64,000 nucleotides of DNA from Lumnitzera littorea (Eukaryota; Streptophyta; Magnoliopsida; Myrtales; Combretaceae): the NCBI GenBank assembly GCA_024138015.1, contig JAMXBB010000003.1, positions 16,207,441 to 16,271,440 of the forward strand, written 5' to 3'. Under the pieces are notes generated by a model that did not search any database, was not told the origin of the DNA, and was given only the letters and a program-made list of their open reading frames with translations. This document shows positions 36,573 through 48,602 of this stretch, in pieces. Each line of letters starts with the position of its first letter. Position 1 is the stretch's first letter. A program made the position numbers and the translations under genes.

Positions 36573-37812
36573 TGTAATGCCTAAAAAAAATTTAAAAGAA
36601 AATGCATTAAAGGAGATAGTATAAGGGTCATTTAAGCCACAAAACTCTCTTAAACCTTACTCATTTCAGTTATTCTTATCCCATTTTAAACTCCTAGCAC
36701 TTATTAGCCACTCTAACCCCTTATCTTTCTTCTCTTCTCTTGACCCCCTCTAAACTCTGGTTGTACTAGGCACTTAACCCTCCATTCCCTCAAGGAAAAT
36801 TCATGCAAAATTGATCTTAAGGTATCCAGACTTCATTTATTAGCTTGCTTGCTTACTTGAAAATCATCTATTTCGATAGGTTTTCTTAGCCAATCTCTTA
36901 AAATGCGAATTTGTGTGATAAAGTTTCAGTTTAATTCTTTGGGTTAAGCTTACTTTTGGATTTCCACCTTGTGTTCTTACATTTCAAGTAAGTGCCCTTC
37001 ATCATTTCTCTTATTCTTCAGATTAAAGTTGGTTTCTTAAAATTTCTTGGTAGAATTAGGGTTTTAAGCTGGTGTTTGATCTGAAATTTTTAATTTGGAT
37101 GGTGTTAAAGTGTGTTGCAATGATGGTTTAAGATTAATCGAAGTGTATTTGAAGTAGTAATGAAGAAAAAATTGAATTTGAGTTGGTTTAGGGAGTGAAT
37201 TTGAAGGTTTGTTGCTGTCTAGGTATGAACCGTAAGGTTAGTTCTAGTGAAAACATAAGGTTAGTTATACCCTATTTTCTAGCCATAGAAGGTTGTTAAG
37301 GACCAGTCAATTGGTTCCACTTAAACCATTTGGCTAGTTCACCCCATAAAGCTAAACCATGTTTTCTTCCATTTCTACTTCTTAAATCAATTTCTTTGTT
37401 TTCTAACCTATTTCCTAAAGCATATTTTGTACTCTAAAACCATTTTTGAGCAATCTTAAGCATTATAACTTATTTACAAACATGTTGCACAAAGAATCAA
37501 ACTCTATTTCGAAACTTCCTTTCTTAAATCTCCAAATCCTCCTTCTAAATGTTTTAAGCATTCCTTTCCTAAGCTAAGGTATGATCTTTACCCTCTTATT
37601 TGGCCATAGTTACCTTTCCTAAGCGATGTTTGCATTGGATTGATCAGAATGAAAGATTAAGAAAAGTTTATTGTTCTCAGGTTATTAAATTTAGGTTTTA
37701 TGATTGATTTGTACTTTGCAATTGGTTTGAATTCAACTTTCTAAAGACGTGGTGCTTGTTTGTATAGTTATACTTGTTAAGATAAAATGATCTAATTGTA
37801 CTAATTTATATT
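36573..37812 (+). mobile_element. Solo LTR (chromovirus-like), 5' part
   Basis: Begins TGTAATGCC and is preceded by the 5-mer ATATT (36568-36572). The other end, GGCATTATA, lies at 57756-57764 and is followed by ATATT, so the LTR is split by the 19.3-kb element inserted at 37813. It contains a pyrimidine-rich promoter/leader region (about 36700-36800) and a leader-like CAAGTAAGTGCC near 36987. No gag or pol of this family lies on either side, hence solo. Confidence 0.75.
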
Positions 37813-40282
37813 TGTAGGCACCTCATTTTTGCTATTTTTATTTTAGTATTTTTATTGGGCCAAGTTTAAAATAAATAAATAATAATAAAAAAAAGAAAAA
37901 AGAAAAGAAAAAAATGAAAATTGAAAATATAAGAAAAAATAAAGCGTCGAATCGAGTCAAGTCGTTTAAAGTTGAATCAGATAATGGTGTACGTTTAATT
38001 TAGTAAATTTTAAGTCGTTAAAATATCGGGCTTCATTAAAATATTCTTTAGTCCAATTTGATATAAAGTGGATTTTTATCTAATTTATATTGAGCTAAAT
38101 AAATTTAGAAATTATCAAATGAGCTAGCGTGTATTTTAGGCTAAATCAAGATAGACTGAGTCAAACCTAAAGATAAAAAGCTTAAATCAATATAGGGTTT
38201 CTCGAAATTAGGTTGAATCTTCAAAGAATCTAAATCGAGGATTATCATATCTTTCATATCTGGGATATGTTATCATATCTTTTGTATGTGGGATTTGTTA
38301 ATATTAAATCTATATCCAAAAAGATTCAATTATGTAGCTTATAAATAGTAATTTGGTAGTAAAGTTTAGACAAGTTGTCACAATCCCCAACACATAAACA
38401 CATATTTACACCCACACCAATACACATATTCAAAATCGCTCCACGAATCCATACTGCCCACATACAAACACATATTCATGCCTACACCAATAAACACATT
38501 CACAATCGCTCCACTGATCTACGCTGCCCAACATGCAAACACATATTCACAAATGACTCACTCTATGACAGCAAGCCTATATTTATGCACAACTCACATT
38601 CATATGCTAGCACCTAATCATTGATGCACTGCCACACCGTCCCTTACCACTTGCTCACATCAACACTTTCATAAGATCACACACCGTTACGCACTGCACG
38701 ACACACTATACAATATCACACACAGCACACGTACTGTCCCTCGTACAATCACTCTCTTATACACTGAGCACTAACATATAAGATCACACTGATCCATGCC
38801 GTCCTTCACACTCTCTCTTACCTGCATTCACGCCGCTACATACTTAAACACTTACATATTGATATGCACTGATCTTACATACGCCACTCACTTGGTTACC
38901 GATCACACGCATACGCTCATACATTGATCTCATACGCGCCACTCTACTCACTCAACTACACATACGACTATTGCACCCGATCATTGAATACAACATACAC
39001 ACACGCCTCACTACCACTATACATACTGATCTCACGCACTGAACATGACACACACATACAATAGCACATTGTTGTACTGAACACACTACCATACACAATT
39101 TCACACACAACTTGATCAAGACACTCTCATACACTTTATGATTAGCATAACACCACACACAAACACAATTAATTCCACACTGAGCATGCGAATGTAGTCC
39201 AAACAATCACGACACAATCAATATGAACACGCCAATAACGCACAACTCAACCTATTTAGGTAAGAAAAATTATTTTCTTTAATTAATTATTTTATTTTTT
39301 TAGTTAATTAATTTATGTTACTAATTTGTTTTCTTTAGCACAAGTTTTTTATTATATTTTTTTAATAATCATCATATCGTTTTGCTATTTTTCTAGATAA
39401 TTTTAAATTTTTTTTATAAATATAGTTAAATTGTATTTTCTTTAATCAAAATGCAATTTGCATTTTTTGAAAAATTGCATATCTTTTCTCTGAGATCCAA
39501 AAGATACGTATCTTAGAAGAAGATATGTATCTTAGTATATCTTGTATGTAGAATTTAGGAAATTATTTTTTTGACACAAAGATTTTTTAAAAAAAAAAAA
39601 TTTAACTGGAGTTTTTTTAAAAAAGATTTAGTTACTAAGGTCTTTTTGAAAGTAGATTCGTAAAATTAGATCTTTTTTAGGTTTTTTTTTTTCTAAATAA
39701 TAAATTGTTAAATAGATGTAAATTTAGCTCGATTTTTAAATTTAAAAAAAAAGATTCACCAACTAATATTTTTTTAAAAAAGAATTACGTTAGTTTGATC
39801 CCAACTAGTAAGTATATAAACACTTCCATGACAATCGTATAAAAAATTTTTAAATTTTTTTTTTGTTTTTCTTAAAAATTCATAATAAAAAAATCATTAA
39901 AAAATTCATTTTAGTTATATTTTTGCATATTTGTACTTATCTTAGTATTTTTAGAAAAATTATAAAAAATAAAACCCATTAATTTTTTTATCTTTACATA
40001 GTTATTTAATCTTAATAGGTTAGCTTCCGAATTTAGTTTTTCTGATTTAATTTTTTTTTAAATTATTTTTATAATATTCGTAAATTAATGGCTAAATTAG
40101 GGTTTTTTCATCTAGAAACCCTAATTTGACTTGTTACCAGTGTAACTAGTTGGCAACTCCAAATTTTCTAAATATTTTTTTAAAAGAAAAAATGTTTCAT
40201 TAATTTAATGTCAGATATTTTATATTAAGCAAGTTAGGCTTATTATAAAATAAATTAAGGAAAACTAAAATAGAGCTTAATA
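37813..40282 (+). repeat. 5' LTR of the Ogre-like element
   Basis: Begins TGTAGGCACCTCATTTTTGC. It aligns along its length with 54650-57117. Landmarks: GTATTTTTATTGGGC, an AC-rich region with ~70-bp tandem repeats (about 38375-39240), the pentad CAACCTATTTAGGTAAG near 39250, and the end GGAAAACTAAAATAGAGC. The terminal CA has become TA. Differences between the two LTRs are mainly transitions. Confidence 0.88.
38391..39240 (+). repeat. AC-rich region with ~70-bp tandem repeats in the 5' LTR
   Basis: CAAACACATATTCA-type blocks recur at about 38391, 38461 and 38532, giving a period of 70-71 bp, followed by ~650 bp of CAC/ACT-rich sequence. The same organisation occurs in the other LTR from about 55229 to 56090. 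The open frame through it (38375-38617) is low-complexity His/Thr-rich sequence, not a gene. Confidence 0.8.
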
Positions 40283-40285
40283 GAA

Positions 40286-40303
40286 TTAGCGACTCCACTA
40301 AGG
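40286..40303 (+). other. Primer-binding site of the Ogre-like element
   Basis: TTAGCGACTCCACTAAGG starts three bases after the LTR end. It resembles, with G-to-A changes, the TGGCGACTC primer site complementary to tRNA-Arg that I recall for Ogre/Tat elements. The match to a tRNA was not computed. Confidence 0.65.
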
Positions 40304-41645
40304 ATGCTAGTGGGCTGGTCATGTAAAAATAAAAAAATTAGTTAATGGGATTTTATTTTTATATTTTTTTATCTACATATTATAATATAATTGTCCTAAT
40401 TGGTTTTTAGTGATGCAGACTTTAAGAAAAGCCCTAGCCTAATGGGCCCATACTGGAGTTTAGGGGAGCTTTATTTATTAATAACCCTATTAATGCTTAG
40501 ATGTGGTTGAACCTTAGCCACCTTAGGAACTTAGGACAGATTGCCATTATGTAACCTTCAGGTCACTGGGATCTTTACCCTCACTTAAATATGATAGACA
40601 AATCCACTTAAGTTTCGATGTAGCCTATTGGGTTTTTCTTTGAAAATCCTTGAAGCTATAGAGCTTAAGACTCATAAACCTTACTCTCTTGCATCGTTCT
40701 TTTTAAGAAAGGGATAGTCATTTTTTAAATTATAAGAAAAGTTTGATTAATTCGCGGTCGGTTTAGTGTTCTTTTTCAAAAAAGGGGAAATAAAAAAAAA
40801 ATTAGTAACCCTTATATATAAGTGTTCACAAGCTTAATTTTTTAATCTTATTTTGAGTCTACTTATATATAAGGGTACTCTTCGACCGTGGGTTCATAAT
40901 AATTCCTATAATTTATTAATTACTGACCCTTATTGCATTACATGCGTGTATAGCATACTGTATTTTTTATATTTGATTTGATTTTATTTTTTTCTAATGC
41001 TTGTTTTTATGTAATTATTTTTTTATTTTTTGTATTATATGTGTTTTATTTTTACATTTCTCTTCTTAAGTAAAAGGCTACGTAATTTGAAAAATTTGAA
41101 GAAGTTACAAAATTATTAATCTCATATACAACCTTTTTGTAAATTTAATAGCTTTGTTGTAAATAATTGTGTCATTTCATGTTTTATGTAGTATAGATAT
41201 GGAAAGTCAAGGCAGTATTAATCTCGTGAAATCTGTCCTAGCTAGATCTATCGGCTTTTATAGATATAGGATTTGATTTTTTTTTTAAGAATGATTAGTT
41301 AGGAGTTTGTTTTTTTTTTTCTTTTAGTCATTATTTAGGCTTAATTTTTATGATTATTAATAAATTTGTAACTTTATTAAATGAAAACCTTTATTGATTG
41401 CAGTCTTTTGCACATTTTTTTTATTTCTTGCCTTTAATAGTTGCCTTTTAAACAAAATGAAAATAAAATAAAAAATGACAAAATAAAAAAATGAAAAAAA
41501 AAGAAATAACTAAAAAAAAAAAAAAACAACAAAAATTTTAGTTCACAAAAATATCTAAAACTTAAGTCTTTATAGGATTTTGAAGATAGCACTCAAGTAA
41601 GCAGACTTAATTAGAAGCTCGATATTCACTCGTTCCAAAGTAAGA
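40304..41645 (+). other. Leader region of the Ogre-like element, no ORF1
   Basis: About 1.3 kb between primer site and gag. The segment 40430-40640 (ATGGGCCC, CTTAGCCACCTTAGGAACTT and similar) looks like conserved Tat-group leader. The additional upstream ORF1 typical of true Ogre elements is not visible, so the element could belong to another Tat branch or have lost it. Confidence 0.5.
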
Positions 41646-43234
41646 ATGTCAACATACGATAGTGAAAACGTTGGTTTAACCAAGCCTAACCTGAGAGTCG
41701 CTATATTAGAAGAAAATATGAACAAGATGGCCAAACAAATTTAGGCTCCCATTCGGGCTATTGGAATTCTCAATGACAAGCAAGCATCTCAAGTCAACTT
41801 GAATCGGAATGCTAAAGGGACCCTTCTCCTCGAACTGGAAGCTGCAAAATTAGTCCCCAATATTGAGACATAGAGGAAGAAGATCAAGGAAAAACATTGA
41901 GAGATGGAAAGGAAGTTTATAAAGAAGTTGACCGAGAAAATGAAAACCCTAGAAATGATTAATGGGCATGAGCAGATGGGAATGATCAATTTGTCGACGT
42001 ATGAAGATGATGATTTCTTGAAAAATTTTAAAATTTCAGAATTCGAGAAATACAATGGGATTGGTTGCCTAAAGCTCTACACTAGGTTGTATATAAAAAA
42101 AATGGGAAAATACACAAAGCATGACCAAGTGATGGTTTGAACCTTTCAAGATAGCTTGATTAGGCCCGCCTTAACTTAATATGCCCAATTGGACTTGAAC
42201 AAGATTGATACGTTGGATAAGTTAGCTCGGACTTTCTACAACCGGTATAAGTTTAATATCGAGGTGGCCCCATCCATGTGAGATTTGAATAATCTGCGAA
42301 AGAAGACCAATGAAAGCTTTAAGGAGTATACTCAAAGATGGAGGAACACGACAACTAGGGTGACTCTTCCCTTAACAAAAAAAGATCTAACTTTGCCTTT
42401 ATCAATACTCTCAGAAGCCCATAGTACCAACATCTGGTAGGTTACCTTGCCTTTAACTTTGCAGAGATTGTGGCCTCAAGATGTCGAATTGAGGAAGCCA
42501 TCATTACTAGAAGGCTTCCTAATCCTGAAGTATCTGAAAAAAAGATGCTTCTCATGAGATTTTCCAACAAAGCCAAAGAAGCTATTGTAAGCGTTGTCAA
42601 TACTAGTAACCTTATTAGACCTGTAGCCCTAGTAGTCCTGACAAGAGGATCTAACCTCCCACCGAATCCAAATTAGAATAACCGCTCACAAAGGAGACAG
42701 TTTACTTAGATCCCCATTCCTCTAAGCTAGGTTCTTGCATAACTAAGAAAGGAGAATCTCTTGACATATGAAATATTGAAGGGGGGACACAGAGAGACTA
42801 CAACTTAGAGCTTCATTGTAATTACCATTTAGGGTAAGTGGGGCATTCTATAGACTAGTGCTGGAAACTTAAACACAAGATCCAAGATCTTATTGATGCT
42901 AAGTTAGTGCAATTGGACTTCATTTAGACTCTTACTCTTAATGTAGGTAATAATCCTTTACTAGATCATGCACGCTCAATCAATATCATCATCGCTGAAG
43001 TATCTAAACTAAGATTGTGAATTTTTTATGAGGTCAACATGATTGAAGTATCAAGATAGGGGGCATGAGGTTTTTTTGAACAACCTAAGCAGCAGATTGG
43101 AACGTTTGGGCTCGGATATGAGCCTACTGAAGAAGAAATCCAAGAAATGAAGGCTAAAACCAAACAGAAGAGAGGAGATCACTTGTACCATGCTCAAATG
43201 GATTTTCCGGACATCCATCAGACATTCCTAATAC
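41646..43234 (+). pseudogene. Tat/Ogre-type gag, broken, with post-protease linker
   Basis: Starts at an ATG (MSTYDSENVG). After several stops comes the gag core: ISEFEKYNGIGCLKLYTRLY (about 42030), FQDSL, and ESFKEYTQRWRN (about 42312), which match the Tat-group capsid pattern of EFEKYDG and ETFKQYAQRWR. A Cys/His region (HCNYHLG, GHSIDQCWKLK with one stop) lies near 42810-42880. It is followed by QDLIDAKLVQLDF, then a segment with FGLGYEPTEEEIQEMKAK (about 43109), which in this lineage normally comes after the protease. No D-S/T-G protease motif is visible between them. The frame is cut at 43235-43239 by the nested element. Confidence 0.75.
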
Positions 43235-43239
43235 CAACT

Positions 43240-44163
43240 TGATACGGACTCATGGATGAACACATGAACTCAATATCACATGTAACCAAAGGGATGGGTC
43301 CAGGTTACAAGATGGCTTGAAAGATAAATGATAATCGAAGGTTGAGTAGGGGGGTTCCCGTGCACTGATGAAGGATATGACCCACTAATACCTTACATAA
43401 GCTCAGGTCATACTTGATATGACATATAAGTATGGCCGAAGGTCACTTGTCACTAATCTACGCTCAGAAGGGCTAGATAAGAGTAGCTCAAGAGTAAGAG
43501 GGATACTTAGCTCAAGAGAGTGAAAAGTTCTGTATATTCTTTGTATTATGATATCTCCTAAACTTTTACAATGTGACTATTTATATCATCCCGTTAGGGC
43601 AAATCTTAAGTTATAGAAATTACAAAAGAATGATCCTTATTTGCTAAAAACAAAAGAGAATAATTTACAAGGAAAATATGAAATCGTATAAAAGAAGGAA
43701 CACGGATGTCCTTTGTTAGAAAGGATAGTACGGATGTCAATAAAGAACAGTGCATACGCATTTTTACTTTGATTTTGACAGTATTGTGGTCTGGCCAGGG
43801 GTGGACCTCGGTTCAGGTTTGTTCGGCATCAGAAAGGGGCTGGATAATGGTTAGTTTAGGGGCGGCTCACATTGGGGTTGGCTTCAGATGGTCGGCTCCT
43901 GATAGTTCTACTTGGCCTCAACATAATGGAGATGGCTACATTCAGACTTAGCGCTTGGACTACGGTTTAGTGGAGGGTTTGGCTCGGCATGCTAGTTGAT
44001 CACCTCGGCAACTTCTTGGATGGCATGGAGAGCAAAGTAGCTCGGCAGATCGAACTGGGGTAAGCATTACTCCTTAGCGCTGAACTCACCTAAGATAGCT
44101 CGGTGGACCACCTGAAAGAGCCCTTAAGCTCAGGAGCATATAATTGGTCCTTGATCTCTATCA
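43240..44163 (-). repeat. 3' LTR of the nested gypsy element (924 bp)
   Basis: On the plus strand starts TGATACGGACTCATGG and ends CTTGATCTCTATCA. It aligns with 48603-49551. In the first ~100 aligned bases I count about 16 differences by eye, nearly all transitions, so the insertion is old. Confidence 0.9.
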
Positions 44164-45509
44164 TCCTCTCCGGGTTATTTGATATTTGGGATCAAATTTG
44201 GTTTAGGTCCAGTTTGCTCGTCTTCAAGAGTGTAAAGTTAGAGGTCGATAATGCTGAAAGAGTCTGAGACTCCATATCTTTCAAGTAATTTGATCTTATA
44301 AGCGTTAGGATTGATCTTTTCAAGTATCTTTAAAGGTCCGTCGGCTCTAGAAGACAACTTGCTCTTCTTCAAGTTTGGGAATTGCTCCTTGCTAAGGTAT
44401 ATCTAGACCAAATTGCCTGGTCGAAATTCTCTCTTCTTTCATCCTCGGCTTTGCTTCTCAAGCTTAATAGCAGCTGGACCCAATTGCTCTACAACCTTCT
44501 GGTGCATGGTTTTGATGGCTTTAACTTTCTCGACAATTGGCTAGTCTTCATCATCAGTTCTTGATTGGGGTGCTTGGTCTAATGGGAGCTCGAGGTTGAA
44601 CGCATAGGCAACTTTGAATGGAGACATGCTTGTGACGTTGTGGGTGGTCCAATTGTAAGCGAATTCGATGATTGGCCAGGTTTTGTCCGACAGTGACCTG
44701 TATTCCACAGTTTAGTTGACAACTTCAATCTACCCATCGGTCTGTGGATGGCAAAACATGCTATACAATAACTTTGTTCCCCATCGCCTCCAAAGTGTCT
44801 TCTAAAAGTGGCTCATGAATTTGGGATCTCGATCCCAAACTATGGTTCTGGGTATGTCATGAAGCTTAATCACCTCCTGCAAGAAAAGAAAAGAGATAGC
44901 TGAAGCATCGTTAGTCTTAGAACGGGGCACGAAATGTGCTATCTTGCTAAATAGATCCACAACCATTATGATGGAGTCCTTCCCTCAGGACGTCCTTGGT
45001 AATCCTAACATGAAGTCCATACTCAGCTCGGATCATGGTTTAGTTGGGATTGGCAAAGGTTGGTAATGTCCCTGCTTGGCTCGACTCTTCGCTTTTCGGC
45101 AGGTAGCATACTTTTCTAGCATGGATTAGACATCTCTCTTCATTCATGGCCAAAAGAATTTGGAAGATAATACCTCGTAAGTTCGATGCTGGCCAAAGTA
45201 TCTTGTTAATCCCCCTCCATGCACCTTGTGCATTAGCAGTTTTTGCGTGGAATAGGTCGGGATATATAGCCTCCTCTTCCTGAATAAGTATCTATCCTCC
45301 CTGTGATAATCATCCAGCGTCCATCCTTCCTCACAATGGGCGTAGATAGGACTAAAGTATGGGTCCTCAGCATACAAATTCTTGATGGTTGAAAAACCAA
45401 GTAACCTCATCTGCAGTTCTGTTAGGAGAGTATGTCGTCTCGATAGGGCGTCAGCCACTACATTGTTCTTTCCGTTCTTGTATTTTACGACATAAGAAAA
45501 ACCCTCCAT
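44164..45509 (-). pseudogene. Integrase of the nested gypsy element, broken
   Basis: Open part (45509-45144) covers the RNase H/integrase linker (KNNVVADALSRR) and the zinc-binding N terminus (HKVHGGGLTRYFGQHRT). Downstream the core is readable through stops: SMDFMLGLPRT with the first Asp, IVWDRDPKFMSHF with the second Asp, and HPQTDG-stop-IEVVN with the catalytic Glu, where the stop is TAG in place of the usual Gln codon. The C-terminal region (ADGPLKILEKINPNAYKIKL, GVSDSFSIIDL) lies at about 44340-44220. Confidence 0.85.
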
Positions 45510-46989
45510 GAACTTAACCTACTTGGCTTATCTCCAAGGCAACTTTGGTTGGCTCTTTAGATATCTCAAGGATTCATGATCGGTGTAGATCACGAATTCC
45601 TTGGGCAACAGGTAGTGTTGCCACATCGTTAGGGCTTGGACTAAGGAGTAAAACTCCATATCGTAGACGGAATAGTTAAGTGTGGCTCCTTGAAGTTTCT
45701 TGTTGAAGTAAGCAATAGGTCAGCCTTCTTGCATCAGCACAGCACCTATGCTTAGTTCGGATGCATCACACTCTACCTCAAATATCTTATTGAAGCTTGG
45801 TAGAGCTAAGACAGGGGCTGTAGTTAGCTTCTCCTTTATGTCTTCAAAACTCCTCCTCTCTTTCTCACCCCATTTGAATTCAACATTTTTCTTTGAGAGT
45901 TCGGTAAGTAGGGCCACAATCGTATTGAAGTTCTTTATGAATCAACAATAGAATGATGCTAGGCCGTAGAAACTCCTCATGTTAGCAGAACAGGTCAACT
46001 TGGGCCAATCTATAATCGCTCTTATCTTCTTCTCATCAACTTGGATGCCACCTCCGCTCACAAAAAATCCCAAGATGATCACCTCGAATCAGTAGAAATC
46101 GCACTTCTTTAGATTAGCGTAAAGTCGTTTGGCTCGAAGTTTTGCAAGCACTTATTGGAGGTGCTCGCAGTGCGTCTCCAGATCGGGACTATAGACTAGG
46201 ATGTCGTCAAAATAAATCACGACAAACCTTCCTAGTAACTCTCGAAGCACATGATTCATAAGTCTCATGAATATGTTTGACGCATTGGACAACCAAAATG
46301 GCATTACAAGCCATTCATATAAACCATGTCGTGTCTTGAAGGCAGTCTTCTACTCATCGTCTTCATGCATTTGAATCTGATGGTATTTAGATTTGAGATT
46401 GATCTTAGAGAACACTCTTACTCCACTTAACTTGTCTAGCATGTATCAAGTTTGGGTATGGGATACCTATACTTGATGGTGATTTGATTGATGGCTCGGC
46501 TATCTACATACATCCTCCAAAACCCATTTTTCTTCGGTACTAATAAGGCCAGTACAGCACAAGGGCTCAAGGACTCACGTACGTACCCTTTCTTCATGAA
46601 GTAGTTCACTTGCCTCTGCAACTTGGCAGCCTGTTTAGGGTTCAACCTATAGATAGGCTTATTCGGCAGAGCGGCCCCTGGCTACAAGTTAATTGCATGC
46701 TCGACGCCTCGGATTGGGGGTAGACCCTTTAATAGCTCCTCCAGAAATAGGTCGGTAGCTCTTCCTCCCCGAGTCTCATCTCTAGAAGCCTCTTGATAAG
46801 TAAATAGGTAAGTCCTTCTAGCTCCATTTGTCTTTTCAGTTTGGCTCGGGTCATTATCAAAGCCTCCTTTTTCAAGGTTCGACTAAGCTGGGATTGCATG
46901 AATTTTACCTGCTCGACAGTTATGGGACTCAATTTCACCCTTCTTCCTTCATGCTCCATAGAACTTGTGTTCCTCTTGCGATCATACAT
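45510..46989 (-). pseudogene. Reverse transcriptase and RNase H of the nested gypsy element, broken
   Basis: RT begins with AAKLQRQVNYFMKKGYVRES and PCAVLALLVPKKNGFWRMYV (46645-46436). The catalytic box VIYFDDI is intact at about 46220-46200. RNase H connector is open at 45917-45720 (ELSKKNVEFKWGEKERRSF, FEVECDASELSIGAVLMQEG). Stops between these blocks abolish translation of the polyprotein. Confidence 0.85.
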
Positions 46990-47090
46990 AACTGCTCAAT
47001 CAAACATCCATGGTCGTCTAAGTAGAAGGTGGGACACACTCATGGGTAGTACGTTACAAAGTACTTCATTTTGATACCTGCCTATACAGA

Positions 47091-48392
47091 TTAGCACAAA
47101 TACCTTTTGTTCACTTGTAAAGCTCCCTTATCATTGAGCCAATGAAGCTTGTAAGGTTTCGGGTGGGGCATGGTCGGCAATTTTAGCTGCTGGAACATAA
47201 ATGCAAAGGCTACATTGGTGCAGCTTCCATTATCAACAATCAATGCGCATAGTGATTCATTCACCTTGCACCCAATATGGAAGAGATTTTCTCTCTGTTC
47301 ATTTTCGGGTACAGGGCTGACACTCATTGTCCTCTTTAACACTAAAGCGGTCGGCATGAAGTTGCCTTCCTTGCTGTAGATGATTTCCTCATCAGACATC
47401 TCGGATTGTCCATCCTCTTTCAGCTCCTCTACTTCTTCATTTGTACTGTTAACCTCTACGGTTGGCGCCTCACCTTTAATCGCCATCGTTTGCCTATTCG
47501 GACATTGAGCAACCATGTGTCTAAATCTTTGGCATTTGAAACACTTGATCTCACTTATCTTCCTCCTTGAACTCTGGCCCTCCTCAAACTTCCTCGAGAG
47601 TTCCTTCTCCTTTACTCGAGTAGTCTGAGTAGGTCGGGTCTCAATGACCTTGCTCAGTTCCGTTCGCATAGGTTTGCTCGAAACAGGTCGACTATTGCTA
47701 GGAAGGTTGATGGGTGGTTGGAATCTTCCTATTCAACGCCTTTCTATCCTCTACATGGTTCGAATTATTTCATCGAACGTTCTAATGTCTAGGGTTTTCA
47801 AGACATCCCTAATCTCATACTTCAATCTACTAATGAATCGAAACATAGTTTGGTTTTTCAGCTCTACAACTTCGCATCGGATCATTAGCATCTGGAACTC
47901 TTTAACGTAGCATTCAAACTGCTTTTCAATCTTGTTTGCCTAATCTAAGTAGTCTTCAGCATCATCACTTCTAGAAAAACCTGGGATATGCATCTTGAGC
48001 CCTTCGACTCTAGGAGCTCGCACATTTCTTTCTTTAGCTCTGTAGTATTCTTTTGCATCATCATCTCCTTCCACTTCTTCCTTAATCTCTTCAAGTGCTA
48101 ACCTATGTCTAGCATCCATACCAACTCCTTCAACTCGAGGTAGTCGAGCTGGGGCATTAGCTCGACCAAATTGACCATTGCCTTATTGTTGTTGCTCACA
48201 TTCCCTAATGGGGCTATTTCTGGCTCGCTGTCTATCTTATTGGATAACAGTCACCAGGTTAGCTACCTAGTCGATAAGCTTATCCAAGTGGTCACCCACT
48301 GATTGAGGTGAAGAGCTTCCTTCTTGTCCTTGACCATATCGAGTACCACTCTCTTGGTTTCCTAAAGTTCCTTGCACGCTTGAATCCGACAT
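47091..48392 (-). pseudogene. Gag and protease of the nested gypsy element
   Basis: Gag begins at ATG 48392 (MSDSSVQGTLG) and runs with a few stops (for example near 48238) to an open stretch from 47669. The zinc knuckle CFKCQRFRHMVAQC (C-x2-C-x4-H-x4-C) is complete at 47543-47502. The protease follows as LIVDNGSCTNV near 47250-47220. The catalytic triplet reads D-N-G instead of D-S-G, explained by one G-to-A change, and the related element at 61.7 kb still has D-S-G. The open frame ends at 47091. Confidence 0.85.
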
Positions 48393-48583
48393 TGATGTTT
48401 ACCTTACAATGACAATTACTTAACAAACACACAGTCAACCACACTTTGTTTTGGCGTATCGAAAACAGGGTACAAAACACTTCTCACTACTATACTTCAA
48501 AGCTAACAATAGAACCACTTTCATATGATAGCAGTGACAAACTATTAAAAGAATATAATAGCAGAATTCAGCTTCGAATGTAG

Positions 48584-48600
48584 CCAAGCTCCAATACCAA
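48584..48600 (-). other. Primer-binding site of the nested element
   Basis: On the minus strand, TTGGTATTGGAGCTTGG follows two bases after the 5' LTR end (GTATCA). It matches the initiator-Met primer site TGGTATCAGAGC with transitions. Confidence 0.75.
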
Positions 48601-48602
48601 GA

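Noticed and set aside
38375..39206. His/Thr-rich and Cys/Val-rich open frames in the AC-rich LTR block (also 55451-55699)
   Set aside because: Low-complexity LTR sequence, not conserved as reading frames between the two LTRs.
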